Shown here one piece after another: positions 1 to 14,529 of a DNA stretch of 64,000 bases. How positions within the stretch are numbered: position 1 is the first letter of the stretch; each line of letters begins with the position of its first letter. Source of the DNA: Camarhynchus parvulus. Taxonomy: Eukaryota > Chordata > Aves > Passeriformes > Thraupidae. Position numbers and translations under genes: made by a program. Under the pieces are notes generated by a model that was not told the DNA's origin, searched no databases, and was given only the letters and a program-made list of their open reading frames with translations. The stretch is taken from assembly GCF_901933205.1 (NCBI RefSeq), contig NC_044572.1:65140465-65204464 (forward strand), given 5' to 3'.

Positions 1-3727
<3,727 letters not shown>

Positions 3728-4016
3728 ACAGATCTGTAAAGAGTTCACCGACCTGCTGGCTCAGGACCGATCTCCCCTGGGGAACTCGCGGCCCAACCCC
3801 ATTTTGGAGCCGGGCATCCAGAGCTGCCTGACCCACTTCAACCTCATCTCGCACGGCTTTGGGAGCCCGGCAGTGTGTGCTGCCGTCACCGCCCTGCAGA
3901 ACTATCTCACCGAGGCGCTCAAGGCCATGGACAAAATGTACCTCAGCAACAACCCCAACAGCCACACAGACAACAGCACCAAAAGCGGTGACAAAGAGGA
4001 GAAGCACCGAAAGTGA
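3728..4016 (+). CDS. TFAP2A: TFAP2A exon 7, AP-2 alpha C-terminus with stop
   Basis: Terminal coding exon. After one base that completes the split lysine codon it reads [20 protein letters not shown] and continues through the second half of the helix-span-helix domain ([20 protein letters not shown] around 3852-3911). It ends in DKEEKHRK and a TGA at 4014-4016. The segment NNPNSHTDN before the end marks the alpha paralogue; AP-2 beta has a different, longer segment here. The encoded part is roughly residues 342-437. Compared with the human protein the differences I see are confined to the short linker just before the end (STKSGD here, NAKSSD in human), which is a low-constraint region. The exon is intact, with no frameshift. 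Confidence 0.97.
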
Positions 4017-4628
4017 GGATCCCCCCCACACGCTCCTCTCCCTTCCCCCTCATAGCCCATCGATCCATTCATCTCCCTCCTCCCTCTCCCCAGCACCCAG
4101 CACCCCAGGCTACAGCAACAGAATGAGCGTCCTTCTGCCAGTCCTGTTCTCTGACTCTGCAGGACTGCTCTGCCCTCTCTCCGCGCCCCTTCCCAGCATC
4201 CACATTTCCATTTCCTCCTGCTTAAATTCCCCTCTCTTCCCACTGCCACCATCGTTTTACCCCAGTTTGGAGCCTAAGAGAACAGAACAGGGGGACGGAG
4301 CCAGCAAAGAAAAAAAGTTCTGTCTTGAGTTTGTGAACTTTTTTTTTTAATAAAACAAAAGGAGAAAAAAAAACCCAACAAAAAATAAAACAAAAAAGAA
4401 AAGGACTTTTTTTTTTCTAAAAATATATTAAAAAATTAAAAAAAAAACAAACAAAAAGAAATAAATAATACTTAAAAATTCTATGAGCTTCACCGGACTG
4501 AATCACCACCTTCCCTTACATAAACTTCAGTTAAGATTGTAGCCATACTAAAAATGAAAGAAAAGAGTGAAAAAGTACAACAGCAACAGCAGACAGACAA
4601 AAGGCAAAGAGGACTGATGACATTTTAT

Positions 4629-4635
4629 CAGTATT
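4629..4635 (+). promoter_or_regulatory. miR-200b/c-type 7-mer seed match in 3' UTR
   Basis: CAGTATT at 4629-4635 matches the 7-mer seed complement of the miR-200b/200c/429 family, and a second copy lies at 5569-5575, at or just past the likely transcript end. TFAP2A has been reported as a miR-200-family target in human cells. Seven-base matches are common by chance, so this is weak without conservation. Confidence 0.25.
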
Positions 4636-4790
4636 GTGAATAAACTTGAACACAAAACACAAGCGGTTCCATGTCATATCTTCAGTTGTAGAACTTTTTC
4701 CTGTCCAAGGTAAAGCGACCAACTTGAACTTTCTATTGCAACACGATTCACGGTTATTATATAAGGGAATCAGTGTTCATGTATGTATAT

Positions 4791-4826
4791 ATTTATTTAT
4801 GTGTAATTTAATGGGAATTGTAAATA
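4791..4826 (+). promoter_or_regulatory. AU-rich element and Pumilio site in TFAP2A 3' UTR
   Basis: ATTTATTTA at 4791-4799 is a double AUUUA element. TGTAAATA at 4819-4826 is a full match to the Pumilio element UGUANAUA. The elements are 20 bases apart in a stretch that looks well kept. Together they would predict a short-lived, translationally controlled mRNA, which fits a dose-sensitive developmental regulator. The motifs are seen; the function is inferred. Confidence 0.45.
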
Positions 4827-5033
4827 TGGTGAGTCTGTTTTAAGCCTTTTTTTATTTATCTGGTGATCTCGTTTACCTCTTGTTTAGTGGGTTTTAAATC
4901 TTCCCCTCTTAGTTCATCATGTGGTTCATGGTACTTATTTAGATATCAGAGGTTTTTTGGGGGTTTTTCTCTGGGATTCATCATTTTTAGCCCTATTGTA
5001 GCATGTTAAAAGCGACAATGAAGCAGCTGAACA

Positions 5034-5101
5034 AATAAAAAACCATTAATTTTTATATATAATTAGTATGACATTTAGTTTCTCATTGAAGATAAAATAA
5101 A
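5034..5101 (+). terminator. Internal poly(A) signals (AATAAA at 5034 and 5096)
   Basis: Two AATAAA hexamers. The second is followed within 30 bases by GT-rich sequence (GTGATGTTGG), as expected for a cleavage downstream element. They are candidates for a shorter 3' UTR isoform. Confidence 0.4.
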
Positions 5102-5492
5102 GTGATGTTGGACCCTGGCAAGGTTTTTAAACATGTTAGTGGTTTTACAACCCTTATGTGTTGTGGAAAATGAAAAAAGTTATTTTCATCCACTGTCCTC
5201 CTGAAAGCAACAACAGAGCAATAAATTAATATTGTCTTTTAAAACAAGATTTAGCTTTACTTTCCCTTTTTTTCCTCTCTTTTTTTTTCTCCCTTTCTTT
5301 TGTTTTTATTTTTATCTTTTTATCTTTTTTCTTTTTTTTTTTTTTCCCAAAGAACTTCAAACATTCGGGACCACCTGGTATCCTGTATTTCCACTGGCCA
5401 TATTGGAAGCAGTTATAGTTGTGTTGTATTGAGTTGTGCCGGCAGTAGTTTCCATGCCTATCAATGTATCATAGTCCTTTGTTGCCCAGATA

Positions 5493-5758
5493 AATAAATA
5501 TTTGATACGCTTTATGTCGATTTTTTTATTCAGTAGCTGTCTTTACCCAGGCGTATTTTTGTTCTTGGCAGTATTTTTTATTCAGTATGGTTACAGTAAT
5601 TGAGTTTAACTCTCCCTTGACAATTGCTCCTTGCAATAAGCAGCTGAACCCATTGTTTCCCTCAAGTATAATAAAAACTTACTTTCAACTTGGAGTTCAG
5701 AGCAGGGTATCATTTAGATATTCCACTGAGTCTGTATTCAGACAAATGACACAATAAA
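5493..5758 (+). terminator. Distal poly(A) signals for TFAP2A
   Basis: AATAAA at 5493-5498, 5670-5675 and 5753-5758. The first is followed by TTTGATACGC and a T/G-rich stretch, and it falls at the transcript length expected for TFAP2A mRNA. Which of the three is the major site cannot be decided from sequence alone. Confidence 0.5.
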
Positions 5759-5849
5759 GCACAATGTATTCTTTTGGATAAAAAATTGTCTGTACTACTA
5801 ACAAAAATGACACACTATCTTTTCTTTAACCGAAACATAATTTTATTTA

Positions 5850-8639
5850 AAAAATAAAAGTTTTATTTTATTTATGTTGACCTCTAGGTTTTTATTTATG
5901 TTTATATATAGCATACAGAATTATAAGCCTATAAAATTTTGTACATGTAGTTGTCCTAACGGAGAGCAGAGATTAAAAAACACATCTCAAGAAGGACATT
6001 TTAAAAAGAATCATTACTGAGAAAATACTGAAAATTATTGCTATGAAAAAAAAATTTATACTGATAAATCATAGCTGGGTGCTCCCTCCCCCTCAAGAAA
6101 AAAGAAAAGCTCCGTAGTTGATGCCAACAAAATCATCTCACGGTTGTGAACTTTAGTGAAATCTTGCAGGAGACAGATTATTTCTGATTGATGGTTCGTG
6201 TTTTAGTGGAATGCACAGACTGACATTTTGAGATGGCTGTGTCAGTTTGTAAGGGACTGCAATTTTTATCTTGAATTTCTTCTTGTGGAAACCAGTTGTG
6301 AAACAGGGAAGTTCGCTTTAAAAAAATGGAGTGTATGTCTTGAAGATGGTCTATAAAAACATGTGGGAATTCAGATTTTGAATCTATTTTCTTTGGCCCG
6401 GGGTGTAGGTGAAGTCAGGATCAGGCTGGATTATGTTATATCATAGGAAGGGAGACTAAATGGAGTTTAGAATGTAAAGGCATTTTAAAGAGAGGGTCTC
6501 CTTTAAATGTTGACGGTATTCTAGTAGAGGAGGCTGATTTTTCTCTTTCCTTCCCTCCCTGACTCCCTCTCTCTCTCTCTCTCCTTTTTTCCCCTTTTCG
6601 CTCAGGCAGAAATTGAGGAGGTTAGGAGGGAGGTGTTTACAATAAAGCTGCACAGAGAATTAACATTTGCTCATATATTTTGACGTTTGGTAGAGCTGGT
6701 GAAGCAAAGCATTAGATAAAGCCCAAGATGTTTCATTTTGCTTTGGTAATCTACTTATGGAAGGCAGTGTAAAATCAATCTTGCCAAGCAGAAAGAGAGT
6801 TGGTGGAGTCTAAATTCTATTTTCGTGAGCCAGCTAGTTTATAAAAATGGTGAATATTTTTTTCTATAAATTGAAAGTGGATCTTTTGAATGCAAAGCTG
6901 CAATTGTTTTAAAAACAGTTATTTATTATTTCCAAGAGAGACTGGTTAACCGTAAAGTAGATGTAACAAAATAATGAGGTGAATGAACCCTAACTGTACA
7001 TATTCTTGACATAAATGAAATGCACAGTACTGTAGCAGGTGAAGTGAAGCATTGTCTATCAGGGCTGTTTTTCTTGGCTGCATCTCAGATTGTGTGTGGG
7101 ATCCTAACCTCAGGCACAATAGCATTCATAAACAGCAATACATTGCTGCTCTTTCTACAGCAACACATAAATACTCATTTTTAAATGAAAACAATCTTAT
7201 TAAATACCATTCATTCATATCTGGATTTACAGATGCTTGTTACTTTTTGAAACCTGTACCCAATATAATCGTTTTATACTGGTCAATGTATAAAGCAGTC
7301 TTATGCTAGAACATTATAAGGTCATAATAAATAATGTTTTAAACATATAATTAGCTAGTTCATGGTAGGAGAGCGCATATTAGGTATTCTGCTGCTGGAT
7401 TAGCAAGCTACCAAAAACCAGAAATTAAATGACCTTGCGAAGATTTCTTTATTACTATTATTTCTAAGGAAGGATTTTACAGGCGATAATGGAAATCAGA
7501 CTAGGTTCAGTTCAGCCTCTTCTGCTGTGACCAGTGTGCAGTTACTAAAATGTGCTAATTACTTCAGCATTCTTTGGATGCATTTTTAACGTTGTGATCG
7601 AGGTGCAGCAGTGAAATTCTAGGTCACGCTTTTATATACTAAACAGAAATCTGTTGTTATTGTCCCCCCTGCCCCAGATCGGTTGGAGCGGGGGTGAGTG
7701 GTGGCTGAATGTTAGAGCGTTGCTGCCACACTGAGCTAATTCCTACATGTGAACCAAAATACAGCTTGGTGCTCTTTCACCGTGAACAAGGACAGCCCTC
7801 CTCTTTGTACCGTATTTTACCCCACCCTCCAAAAATCAAATATTAATATAATTTGAGATTTAACTGGTGGAACAGCCATCAGGACAGCAATGCCCCGCAG
7901 CTGAAATAATATTTAAAATAGAAGAGATTTGACATTTGAGAAGTCAGTGGCTTGAAATACCCAGTTGTACTTAGCTAATTCAGTCCTTAACCTCTGGTTT
8001 CAAATAAATCAATTACAGTCGATTCCACTTCAGTTCAGAAGTGCACAAGGTTTTTAGTTAATTGAATACATTTTATTCACTGGCTAGGAGTATTCATTTA
8101 TCCAAACCCTTACATTTAAAGGCAATTTCTTTATTGTCCATGATAAATTCGACTGCATAATCAGATCAGCTCCTTGTTAGTTTACTCATCTTCTACCTCC
8201 CATTTAAATTCCACAATGTGAGCTTTCCTTTCCCTCCTTGGTACATGAATATCTCAGCCCAGACCAGATTCCCAGAGCCTCAGCCCTCATGTTAGGAAAG
8301 TGTAGCTAAAATAACTCGTGCCCTTCTGACAGGGATCAGCATGAAGTCCATCCTAGCTAGTGAGGGCACAGTGATTTAAACTGGCTCCATAATCAAACGG
8401 GAAAGATTGGGAGCAGAAAAAAATAAATGGTACCTTTGATTTTGTCCCGTGCACCTTTTCTGCATGAAAGAGCTATGTCTCTGCTCCCTGCCCTGCAAGC
8501 AGCTGGAGCTGTTAACTCCTAGAGAGAATTTGGAGCCAGCTTGGTGTCAGCAGGATAAGATTTTTGTCGAGCACCAGGCAATGAAGTTGTGTCCCTGATC
8601 CACTTTGAACAGATACTGGTATACACTTTGTGTGTGTTG
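5850..8639. other. Intergenic flank downstream of TFAP2A
   Basis: AT-rich DNA without a recognisable gene. It holds AU-rich words (ATTTATTT, about 5860-5910) that could still be transcribed as read-through past the poly(A) site, and a (CT)n microsatellite at 6567-6583. All open frames are short and unrelated to known proteins. No transposon remnant was recognised. Confidence 0.6.
6567..6583. repeat. (CT)n microsatellite
   Basis: Seventeen-base CT dinucleotide run inside a longer pyrimidine-rich stretch (about 6540-6600). Confidence 0.8.
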
Positions 8640-8990
8640 TTTGCAGAATCCTGCTGGCTTTGGTTTACTGTTTTGGAAAGGAAAGGGGTTAATTAGCATC
8701 ATTATCAATCACTAATGCTTGTCTAACGTGGCCAAAGAATAATCAAGTTAGGGAACTGCATGAAGCTAACATCTGCTTCATTCCAGTTAAAGATTTTTCC
8801 TTATATCGTTCAATTATTGGAAGTCCACACCAGTTTCAGGCTTTGTCAGGGCCATAAAGCAGGGTCAGATCGTTAGAAATCTAGAATGGAGGGGAAAGTG
8901 CAATATAAATAACAAATGGCTTCATTATTTGAGTTACAGGTGCAAGAATGGCTGTGAAAATGAGTAGGGTTTACTAGAATGTGTTCCTTC
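8640..8990. promoter_or_regulatory. Candidate conserved non-coding element
   Basis: AT-rich block with closely packed homeodomain words (TTAATTAG and TAATCAAG). It includes ATCAATCA at 8704-8711, the reverse complement of the PBX/HOX site TGATTGAT. There are no repeats and no frame of note. The texture resembles enhancers of developmental genes. Only the motifs are observed; conservation and activity are inferred. Confidence 0.35.
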
Positions 8991-9233
8991 TTTTTATCTC
9001 CTGCACAGAGGAAAAAATAAATCAGCCAAGCCCAGTTCTTAAATCATTTATTCTGCATAGGCTGCAGCCTCTCCATTTGCAATATTTAGTTTAGTAACTC
9101 CAAACTCCCAAAAAGAAGTAGTTTACAGCATGCTTTTAGAAGCAGAGGAAAAGTGAAAGTATTTTATGACCCATCACTAGCAAAGTCTTACTGGCTTCAG
9201 AATAGCAAAATAGCCTTGTTTTTCTTCTTCTAG

Positions 9234-9280
9234 TTAAAGTCTCTAAGCTTTCTTAGTCTCTTTCTTAAAGTCTCTAAGCT
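9234..9280. repeat. 16-bp direct repeat
   Basis: TTAAAGTCTCTAAGCT occurs at 9234-9249 and again exactly at 9265-9280, separated by 15 bases. This is a local duplication; no element lies between the copies. Confidence 0.85.
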
Positions 9281-10530
9281 GATATTTCAGGCAGGATAAA
9301 CAGATATATAGCTGATGATGGCAGTAAATATTCGTATCCTTGAACTGTTACTCCTTTCTGGTGCTGTAGATATGAAGGTGACAAATCTGTGGTATTTTAT
9401 TCCCTCTTACAACAACTGCAGTCATGTCTTTCTGATGCTGAGTTTAACTTTGGTGGCCCAAAATTTTTATCATACCAACAGAGCATTTAGAGCATCTTCA
9501 CTGAGTGAATGTAGTGTGGAAATCAGGGTAAGACTATTGAGAGCTTTCTGGTAGTGTAGGAGGGACCTGCTGGTTCCCTGTGGCACTTTTCTTTCAGGCT
9601 CTGATTTTGCAAGGCACATCCTGGCACCCAGAGCCTGTGGTTTCCCCATGAGTTCCTCCCTCTCAAAACCAGGGCCCTGAGGTTACTCCAAGCTCCATGG
9701 TTGTTGTCCTGTTTTGTAGTCACAGAGCTCATTTGCACAGCGGATCTTCAAACCAGGGCAAGGAGGGTAAACTGGGGAAGTATAGCCTAGGTGAGGAAAA
9801 AATTTGTCTTGTGTTCAGCAGGAAAGTGGAGGACTGTCAGGTGTGAAGTGCAAGCCATTTCACCATGTTGTTCCTTGGGCATGTTGTGTGCACATGCACA
9901 CATATCCTATTTTCTATAGGAGATCTACTGCATCTACATGAAGACCTTTTCTGTCCAGAGATGCTCTCAAGCCCCACTGCTGTTGTTGCCTGTGTTAATT
10001 CTTCGTAATACTCAGCTAAAAGCAGGAGTTCTGAATGGAGAGTTGTTTCCTAGTGGGAGTGTGAGCTGTGCAGTTACACTTGCAGGTTGAGGGATGTGTG
10101 TTGCTCCTCCACAGTGTTTTTGGTTATGTTCCTACCTGCTTGGTCATCCTGCAGAACTTCCTGCCTCAGCCCTGCTTTGGACAGAGCTGGCCTCCTCCTC
10201 TCTGCGTACGGTCCATCCTCATCCCCAAAGCTAAGGATAAAGAAGCAGAAATGTGAAATATCTGGGGCACATTTCTCATTGTAGAGCAGAGCATTTTTGG
10301 GGCTCCCAGGAGAAGGGAAGAGCTGCAATTCCCTTTTCTTCCCTCTTTCTTCCTCCCTCCCAATAAAGTTTGCTGTCCTTGCCCTCTACCTTGCTGCTGG
10401 ATGCTGTTCCCTGTGCTTGTCCTGTCTCCTCCTCTTCTGTGGTGGAGTTTATCTCTCTGCCCTACAAAGTGGGATGGCTGGGACAAGAGCTGGGGAGACG
10501 CCCAACACTGCAGCATGTGCTGGTGTGCTC

Positions 10531-10564
10531 AGGCCAGGGGAGGCCAGTGGGGAGGCCAGTGGGG
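10531..10564. repeat. Short tandem triplication, AGGCCAGTGGGG unit
   Basis: Three consecutive copies of AGGCCAG(T)GGGG; the first copy is two bases shorter than the others. It is a minor local expansion. Confidence 0.8.
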
Positions 10565-11270
10565 CAGTGCTGGGAGGAAAGCAGGAGCTGTGCCGGGCCT
10601 CAGTGCTCTTTTTCCTCATTAGGCCTAACAAGCTGCATTTTATTAGTGCTAAAAGTGTGCTCCTGCCATGCCTGCCTGAGTTTTGGAGCCTGTGTATGGG
10701 TGTAGATGATCCAGGACAGTAGTTGATGGGTGTTCCATTGCCACGGAGCCCTCATGAGCATCCTGGCATGCAGATGATTGGGATGGGGGCTGACAGGCTG
10801 GCTGCTGGGGCTTCTTCCCATCCTCATGCCCTTGGGAGAGCTTGCAACTATCCTGCTGGAAAGGATGGGGTTTTGCAGGGACCTAGGGAAAGGCAAAGAA
10901 AACAGGAGGTGGCTGTGGCTTAGAAGAAAATCTGATGGAAAAGGGGCAATTGAGGTTTTGCTTTGTGTTGCCAGGAGAGCCTGGACAAGGCCCTGGTAGG
11001 GGGTATGAAGATCACCCATTCCTTGCTGCAGCTGCTTTTGCAAAGGTCTGGGGAAACTGGAGCCTCCAGCAGAACTGGCTGCTGCTATGACCTTCTTGGA
11101 GGCTGGCTGTTTATTTGTTCACATTGTCGTACCCGGGGAGGTTTTTCACCTAGGGCGCCTCTTGCTCCTGCCTATCTGCGCAGAGCCAGTGTGCCAGCAC
11201 CGTGTGCACATGCAGCTGTACCTAGAGGTGTGTGTTCATCTGTATTTTTGGGTGTTTGCCTGTTTGTTCC

Positions 11271-11304
11271 TATCTATCTATCTATCTATCTATCTATTTA
11301 TCTT
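11271..11304. repeat. (TATC)n microsatellite
   Basis: About seven TATC units followed by degenerate copies. The same tetramer recurs at 13010-13024 and 53902-53927. Confidence 0.9.
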
Positions 11305-11629
11305 TATGGGCGTGTGTATTTCTGTCTCCATCCCTGAGACTTTTGGAGATGCTGGGATAAGAGGGGGTGGGGTGGGCTGTCTCCCAGATAGTTGATATTC
11401 CAGGTTCAGCCTCTTTCTCCGCTCTCATTCTCTAAACCCAGCCAGGGGGAGTGTTGCCCCAGGCCGAACATATGCTTCTTTCCATTGCACTAATCCACCT
11501 TCAGCGTGGAGGAATAATTGCTCGAGTGTCCATGGCTCCTCGGCGCTTTGTCCCTCGCTGGCTCCCATCAGCTTGGCACACGCCATTTCAATCAAATCCT
11601 TTCAGAGCCCTGTCTCCTTTTATCACGTC

Positions 11630-12190
11630 CCCACTCCGGCGAGAGGAGGGAGGGGAGGACCGGGCTCCCCGCAGCCCCGGCGGGTCGAGCCGAGCCAGAC
11701 CGGGTCTCTCCGCCGGGAACAAAAGGGCGGACGGGCAGCACAGGGCTGAGGTTGCTCTGTCTGCAAAGGCGTTAGAGTATGATGTTGTTGTTGTTGTTGT
11801 GAGGGGAAAAAAAAGGATAAAAAAGGTTAAAAAAAAAAAAAAGGAAAGCCATCCCGCGTGGTGGTTGAGCTCCGTTCCCTTTCACGGCAAAGAGCTCCGG
11901 TAGTCCAAGCGGGCATTAGGTTATGAAGAGGTGCGTAGAACCTCCACCTCTCGGTGGCTGTGCTGCTGGTGATAGGGGAAGGGCTGAGAATTAGCGGCTG
12001 GAAAACTCCCGCGACTCTCTGTGATCAGCGGAATGGGATATTTTTGCAGAAATCTGCCTCCATCCCGATTTTCCCCTTTCACCCGGTGGGACAGATCGGC
12101 TGGGCACGGAAGAGGAGCAGAGATGCTCCTGCCCTCCCCGCCGGCTCGGGACCCAGGAGGGGCACGGTGGGGCAGGCTCTGCCCTGCTGC
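11630..12190. promoter_or_regulatory. CpG-rich block, weak CpG island
   Basis: CpG density rises sharply around 11636-11740 (repeated CGG and CCG words) and again near 12120-12180, with an A-rich interruption at 11810-11845 and a (TGT)n run at 11783-11800. This is the leading shoulder of the stronger island that follows. In birds such islands are mostly unmethylated promoters or Polycomb-bound elements near developmental genes; which applies here is unknown. Confidence 0.45.
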
Positions 12191-12429
12191 AGGCAAAGGC
12201 TCCGTCTTTTACTTTTTTGTTTTGGCTGTCTTCTCCTTCAGACCTGGAGTCCTGTTCTGTTTCTGATGTTGCGAAGGGGCTTAAAAATTCTACCTAGGAC
12301 CCCTTAGCTGAGGGAGTAAAAGAACAGTAAGGAGGGATAGTTAACCGAGGGAAATTTAAAAATTAAAGAGGAAATAAAAGCTTTAAAAAAAGGGGAGAAA
12401 AATGTGCGCGATCTTTACATCCTTGCGGG

Positions 12430-12960
12430 ACTCTTCAGGTCCTTCTTACTTCTTGTTTTTGCTCAGCTGTCTGGGATGGCTGATGGAGGGCAGACCCCCC
12501 ATCACCCCGGGCCCACTTTTCCCGGGAAGGCCGCTGCGCTCCCTAAGGCTGCCTGTTGTCCCGTCCGCCTTCCTGCTGCTGGGGCGGGCGGGGACAGGGG
12601 GGCTCCGGGCGCGGGTCCTGCCTCCCCCTGTTGGGTTCGCCGCAGGTGAGGACCGAGACTTTCACAAGAGAACGGGGAGTCGGGCCACCGACGGGGCTGG
12701 CCGCATTTCACACCCTGCCGTCCGTCCGTCCGTCCGTCCGTCCGCCCCACCCTGCGCTCCGAGGGAGTCCCGACCCGGCCGAAACTGCGCCGGGAGCTGC
12801 GGGGGGCTGTGCCGCGACACCCGGGCCGGGCCGGGCCGAGCCGGGGCCGAGAGCCCCGGGGAGCTGCGGCGGGGGCAGAGCCGCCCGGCAAACACGCGGC
12901 CGCTCGGGACTGCGCCGGCGTTTGCTCCTCTCACTGTGTGCCCCGCGAATCCCTGAATAG
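12430..12960. promoter_or_regulatory. CpG island, possible non-coding promoter
   Basis: The densest CpG stretch in the first half of the window. It carries an Sp1-type GC box (GGGGCGGGC, 12581-12589), a GGGCC-repeat near 12825-12840 and a (CCGT)n run. It lies about 8.5 kb downstream of the TFAP2A stop. Long open frames on both strands here (up to 184 residues) are a product of GC-rich, stop-poor DNA; they are proline-, arginine- and glycine-rich with no domain. It could be the promoter of an unannotated lncRNA or a Polycomb-marked island belonging to TFAP2A. Confidence 0.65.
12718..12744. repeat. (CCGT)n microsatellite
   Basis: Six to seven CCGT units embedded in the CpG island, an unusual CpG-containing microsatellite. 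Confidence 0.9.
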
Positions 12961-13449
12961 TTTTTTTACTAAAGCGTGGGTCTTTCCTGCTGCTGAGAAA
13001 AATAGTCTTTATCTATCTATCTATTAAAAAAATTTAAAATCCCCTTTCCACTATTCCACTACGTCTGTATTTAACCTCAACATCCACAGAAACTGCCTTA
13101 TGAAAACCAGACTTTTCTATGAAAAGAGTCTTCTGGCAGCAATTAGTCTGGCTTTCTTTAACAAAATTCTTTGTAATGTCATTCAGCGGAAAAAAAATAA
13201 TCCCAGGATAATTCTGATTACATAGTTTAAAAAAAGTAAAATAAAAAATATTAAAATTAGCATCTTCGGGTTTGCCCTGGGGAAAAAACAAAATAAAAAG
13301 GTTTACATTTCCTATTGATCGGAAAAAACTCGCTGAGATTGTGCGAGGGTGGGCTTTCACGGGAAAACAGGCTCGTTCAGTTCCTGTGTGATGGACGTAG
13401 GGGGCATTAACGCACACACTCGTTACTGAGTTATTCTGGGGGCTCTGCC

Positions 13450-13850
13450 TCAGCCTCGCAGCGCAGCCCCACCTCGGCCGGGAGCGCCGCTGCCTCCAGT
13501 GGGAGGCTCGTGTCCGGCCCCACGCAGCTGCGCCCGCCCCCGGCAGGCAGCGCTCGGCTGAAAATCGCGTGGCCACCCGGCGCGCAGGGAGAAGCGCTTC
13601 CCTTTCCTCCGCACCCCTCCTCCGGAGCTGGTTGTCCCCGCGTGGGTCCCGACCCCCGCCCAGCAGGGCAGAGGTTGTCACCCCGGCTCGCTCCCTGCCT
13701 GCCGCCCCCTGCCCACCGGAGGAGGATGAGGAAGTGGGGGAGTGAGGGGAGAAGAAAAGTGGCCCCGGGAGGCGGGGTGGGGGGGGGGGTGGCTGCCTAC
13801 CTGGAAGCGTGTCGCGGATGCTCGGGCAAAGCCAGTCCCTCCGCCTCATT
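13450..13850. promoter_or_regulatory. Second CpG island
   Basis: CpG-dense stretch separated from the preceding island by about 450 bases of A/T-rich DNA (12960-13430). It ends in a run of guanines at about 13773-13792 that fits a G-quadruplex pattern (four or more runs of at least three G). A 271-residue minus-strand open frame spans this island and the AT-rich gap, but it has no recognisable family and crosses two very different compositions, so it is not called as a gene. Confidence 0.6.
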
Positions 13851-13980
13851 CGCAGGTTTTTGCTACTTTCCCCCTCCCTCTCTCTCTCCGTGCTCTGGTG
13901 AAAGGTTGCATGTTCCAGCCCAGAGAGTCAAACGTTAAATTGTTAAACCAGAGTAGGAAAGGAGGGGGGGAGAGGGAAAA

Positions 13981-14107
13981 AAAAAAAAAAAAGAAAAGGC
14001 GTGTTTATATTTCAGATATTTTAAAAGGTCGGCTTTAATTAGGTTAAATACAAGTATTATTGGCCCAGAAGCACATACTGCAATAAGCTCGTTATAAGCG
14101 TAATTGC

Positions 14108-14140
<33 letters not shown>
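13981..14140. repeat. Poly(A) tracts
   Basis: Two A-runs, at about 13978-13992 and a 28-base run at 14113-14140. They lack the body of a retrotransposon on either side, so they are simple repeats rather than SINE or retrogene tails. Confidence 0.8.
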
Positions 14141-14149
14141 GAAGAAGGA

Positions 14150-14300
14150 GAGAAACGCCGTACTCTTTCGGCACGACCCACCTCCTAAAGTGCGTGCGTG
14201 GGGATGCGCCGTAACCGCGGCGGCGTGGGGCGCCGCGCATCCCCACGCGGGACGGCCAGGGTAGGCTGCGCCGTGCGCGTCCCTCCTCACCCCGGCTTCC
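14150..14300. promoter_or_regulatory. CpG-dense block with GCGTGGGG motifs and hairpin
   Basis: Short CpG-rich block. GCGTGGGG occurs at 14196-14203 and 14223-14230 and inverted at 14241-14248. Two of these lie in the arms of a perfect 14-base inverted repeat (14196-14209 and 14235-14248, 25-base loop). The motif resembles EGR/KLF-type zinc-finger sites. Motifs and palindrome are directly visible; binding is inferred. Confidence 0.45.
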
Positions 14301-14529
14301 ATCCTTTGGGAATGAGTTTGGTATTTGCCCGCGGTGCTTGCCCGAAGTGGGGGGCTGCTTTTGGGGTTGAGCGAAGTGTGGGGTGTCTGTGCATGAATCT
14401 ACTCTGAACTTGCCGTAAAGCTCAGTCCCTCTCGACCCTCCAAACCAGCTCTTCTTCCCAGCTGGTCCTTCTCTCTCAACCCCTTGGCAACACAACTTGA
14501 GGGGGGGGAAGGGGGAACCATTTGCCCTG

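Larger units (their letters stand above)
4017..5520 (+). other. TFAP2A: TFAP2A 3' UTR
   Basis: Sequence following the TGA in the terminal exon. It begins C-rich, becomes strongly A-rich at 4349-4470, then AT-rich. Several AATAAA hexamers are present (4349, 4639, 5034, 5096, 5220, 5493), so the exact end is uncertain; 5520 assumes use of the 5493 signal. If the 5670 or 5753 signals are used, the UTR extends to about 5.8 kb. The A-runs at 4360-4460 could prime oligo-dT internally and create false 3' ends in cDNA data. A T-rich run lies at 5232-5345. Confidence 0.8.
9000..11260. other. Intergenic stretch, nothing recognised
   Basis: Unremarkable mixed-composition DNA that becomes more GC-rich after about 10.1 kb. 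It contains a 16-base direct repeat at 9234-9249 and 9265-9280, and a triplicated 10-12-base unit at 10531-10564. The many overlapping open frames at 10.1-11.0 kb on both strands have no protein family features and reflect stop-poor composition. Confidence 0.6.

Noticed and set aside
12402..12960. 184-residue frame starting near 12402
   Set aside because: Same reasoning: CpG-island composition, several overlapping frames on both strands and no homology.
13034..13849. 271-residue minus-strand open frame
   Set aside because: No recognisable family; it crosses from CpG-rich to AT-rich DNA with a matching shift in amino-acid composition, and shows no splice or promoter support. Most likely chance in stop-poor DNA.
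14113..14140. 28-base poly(A) as a possible retrogene or SINE tail
   Set aside because: No retrotransposed body or target-site duplication is visible beside it; treated as a simple repeat.
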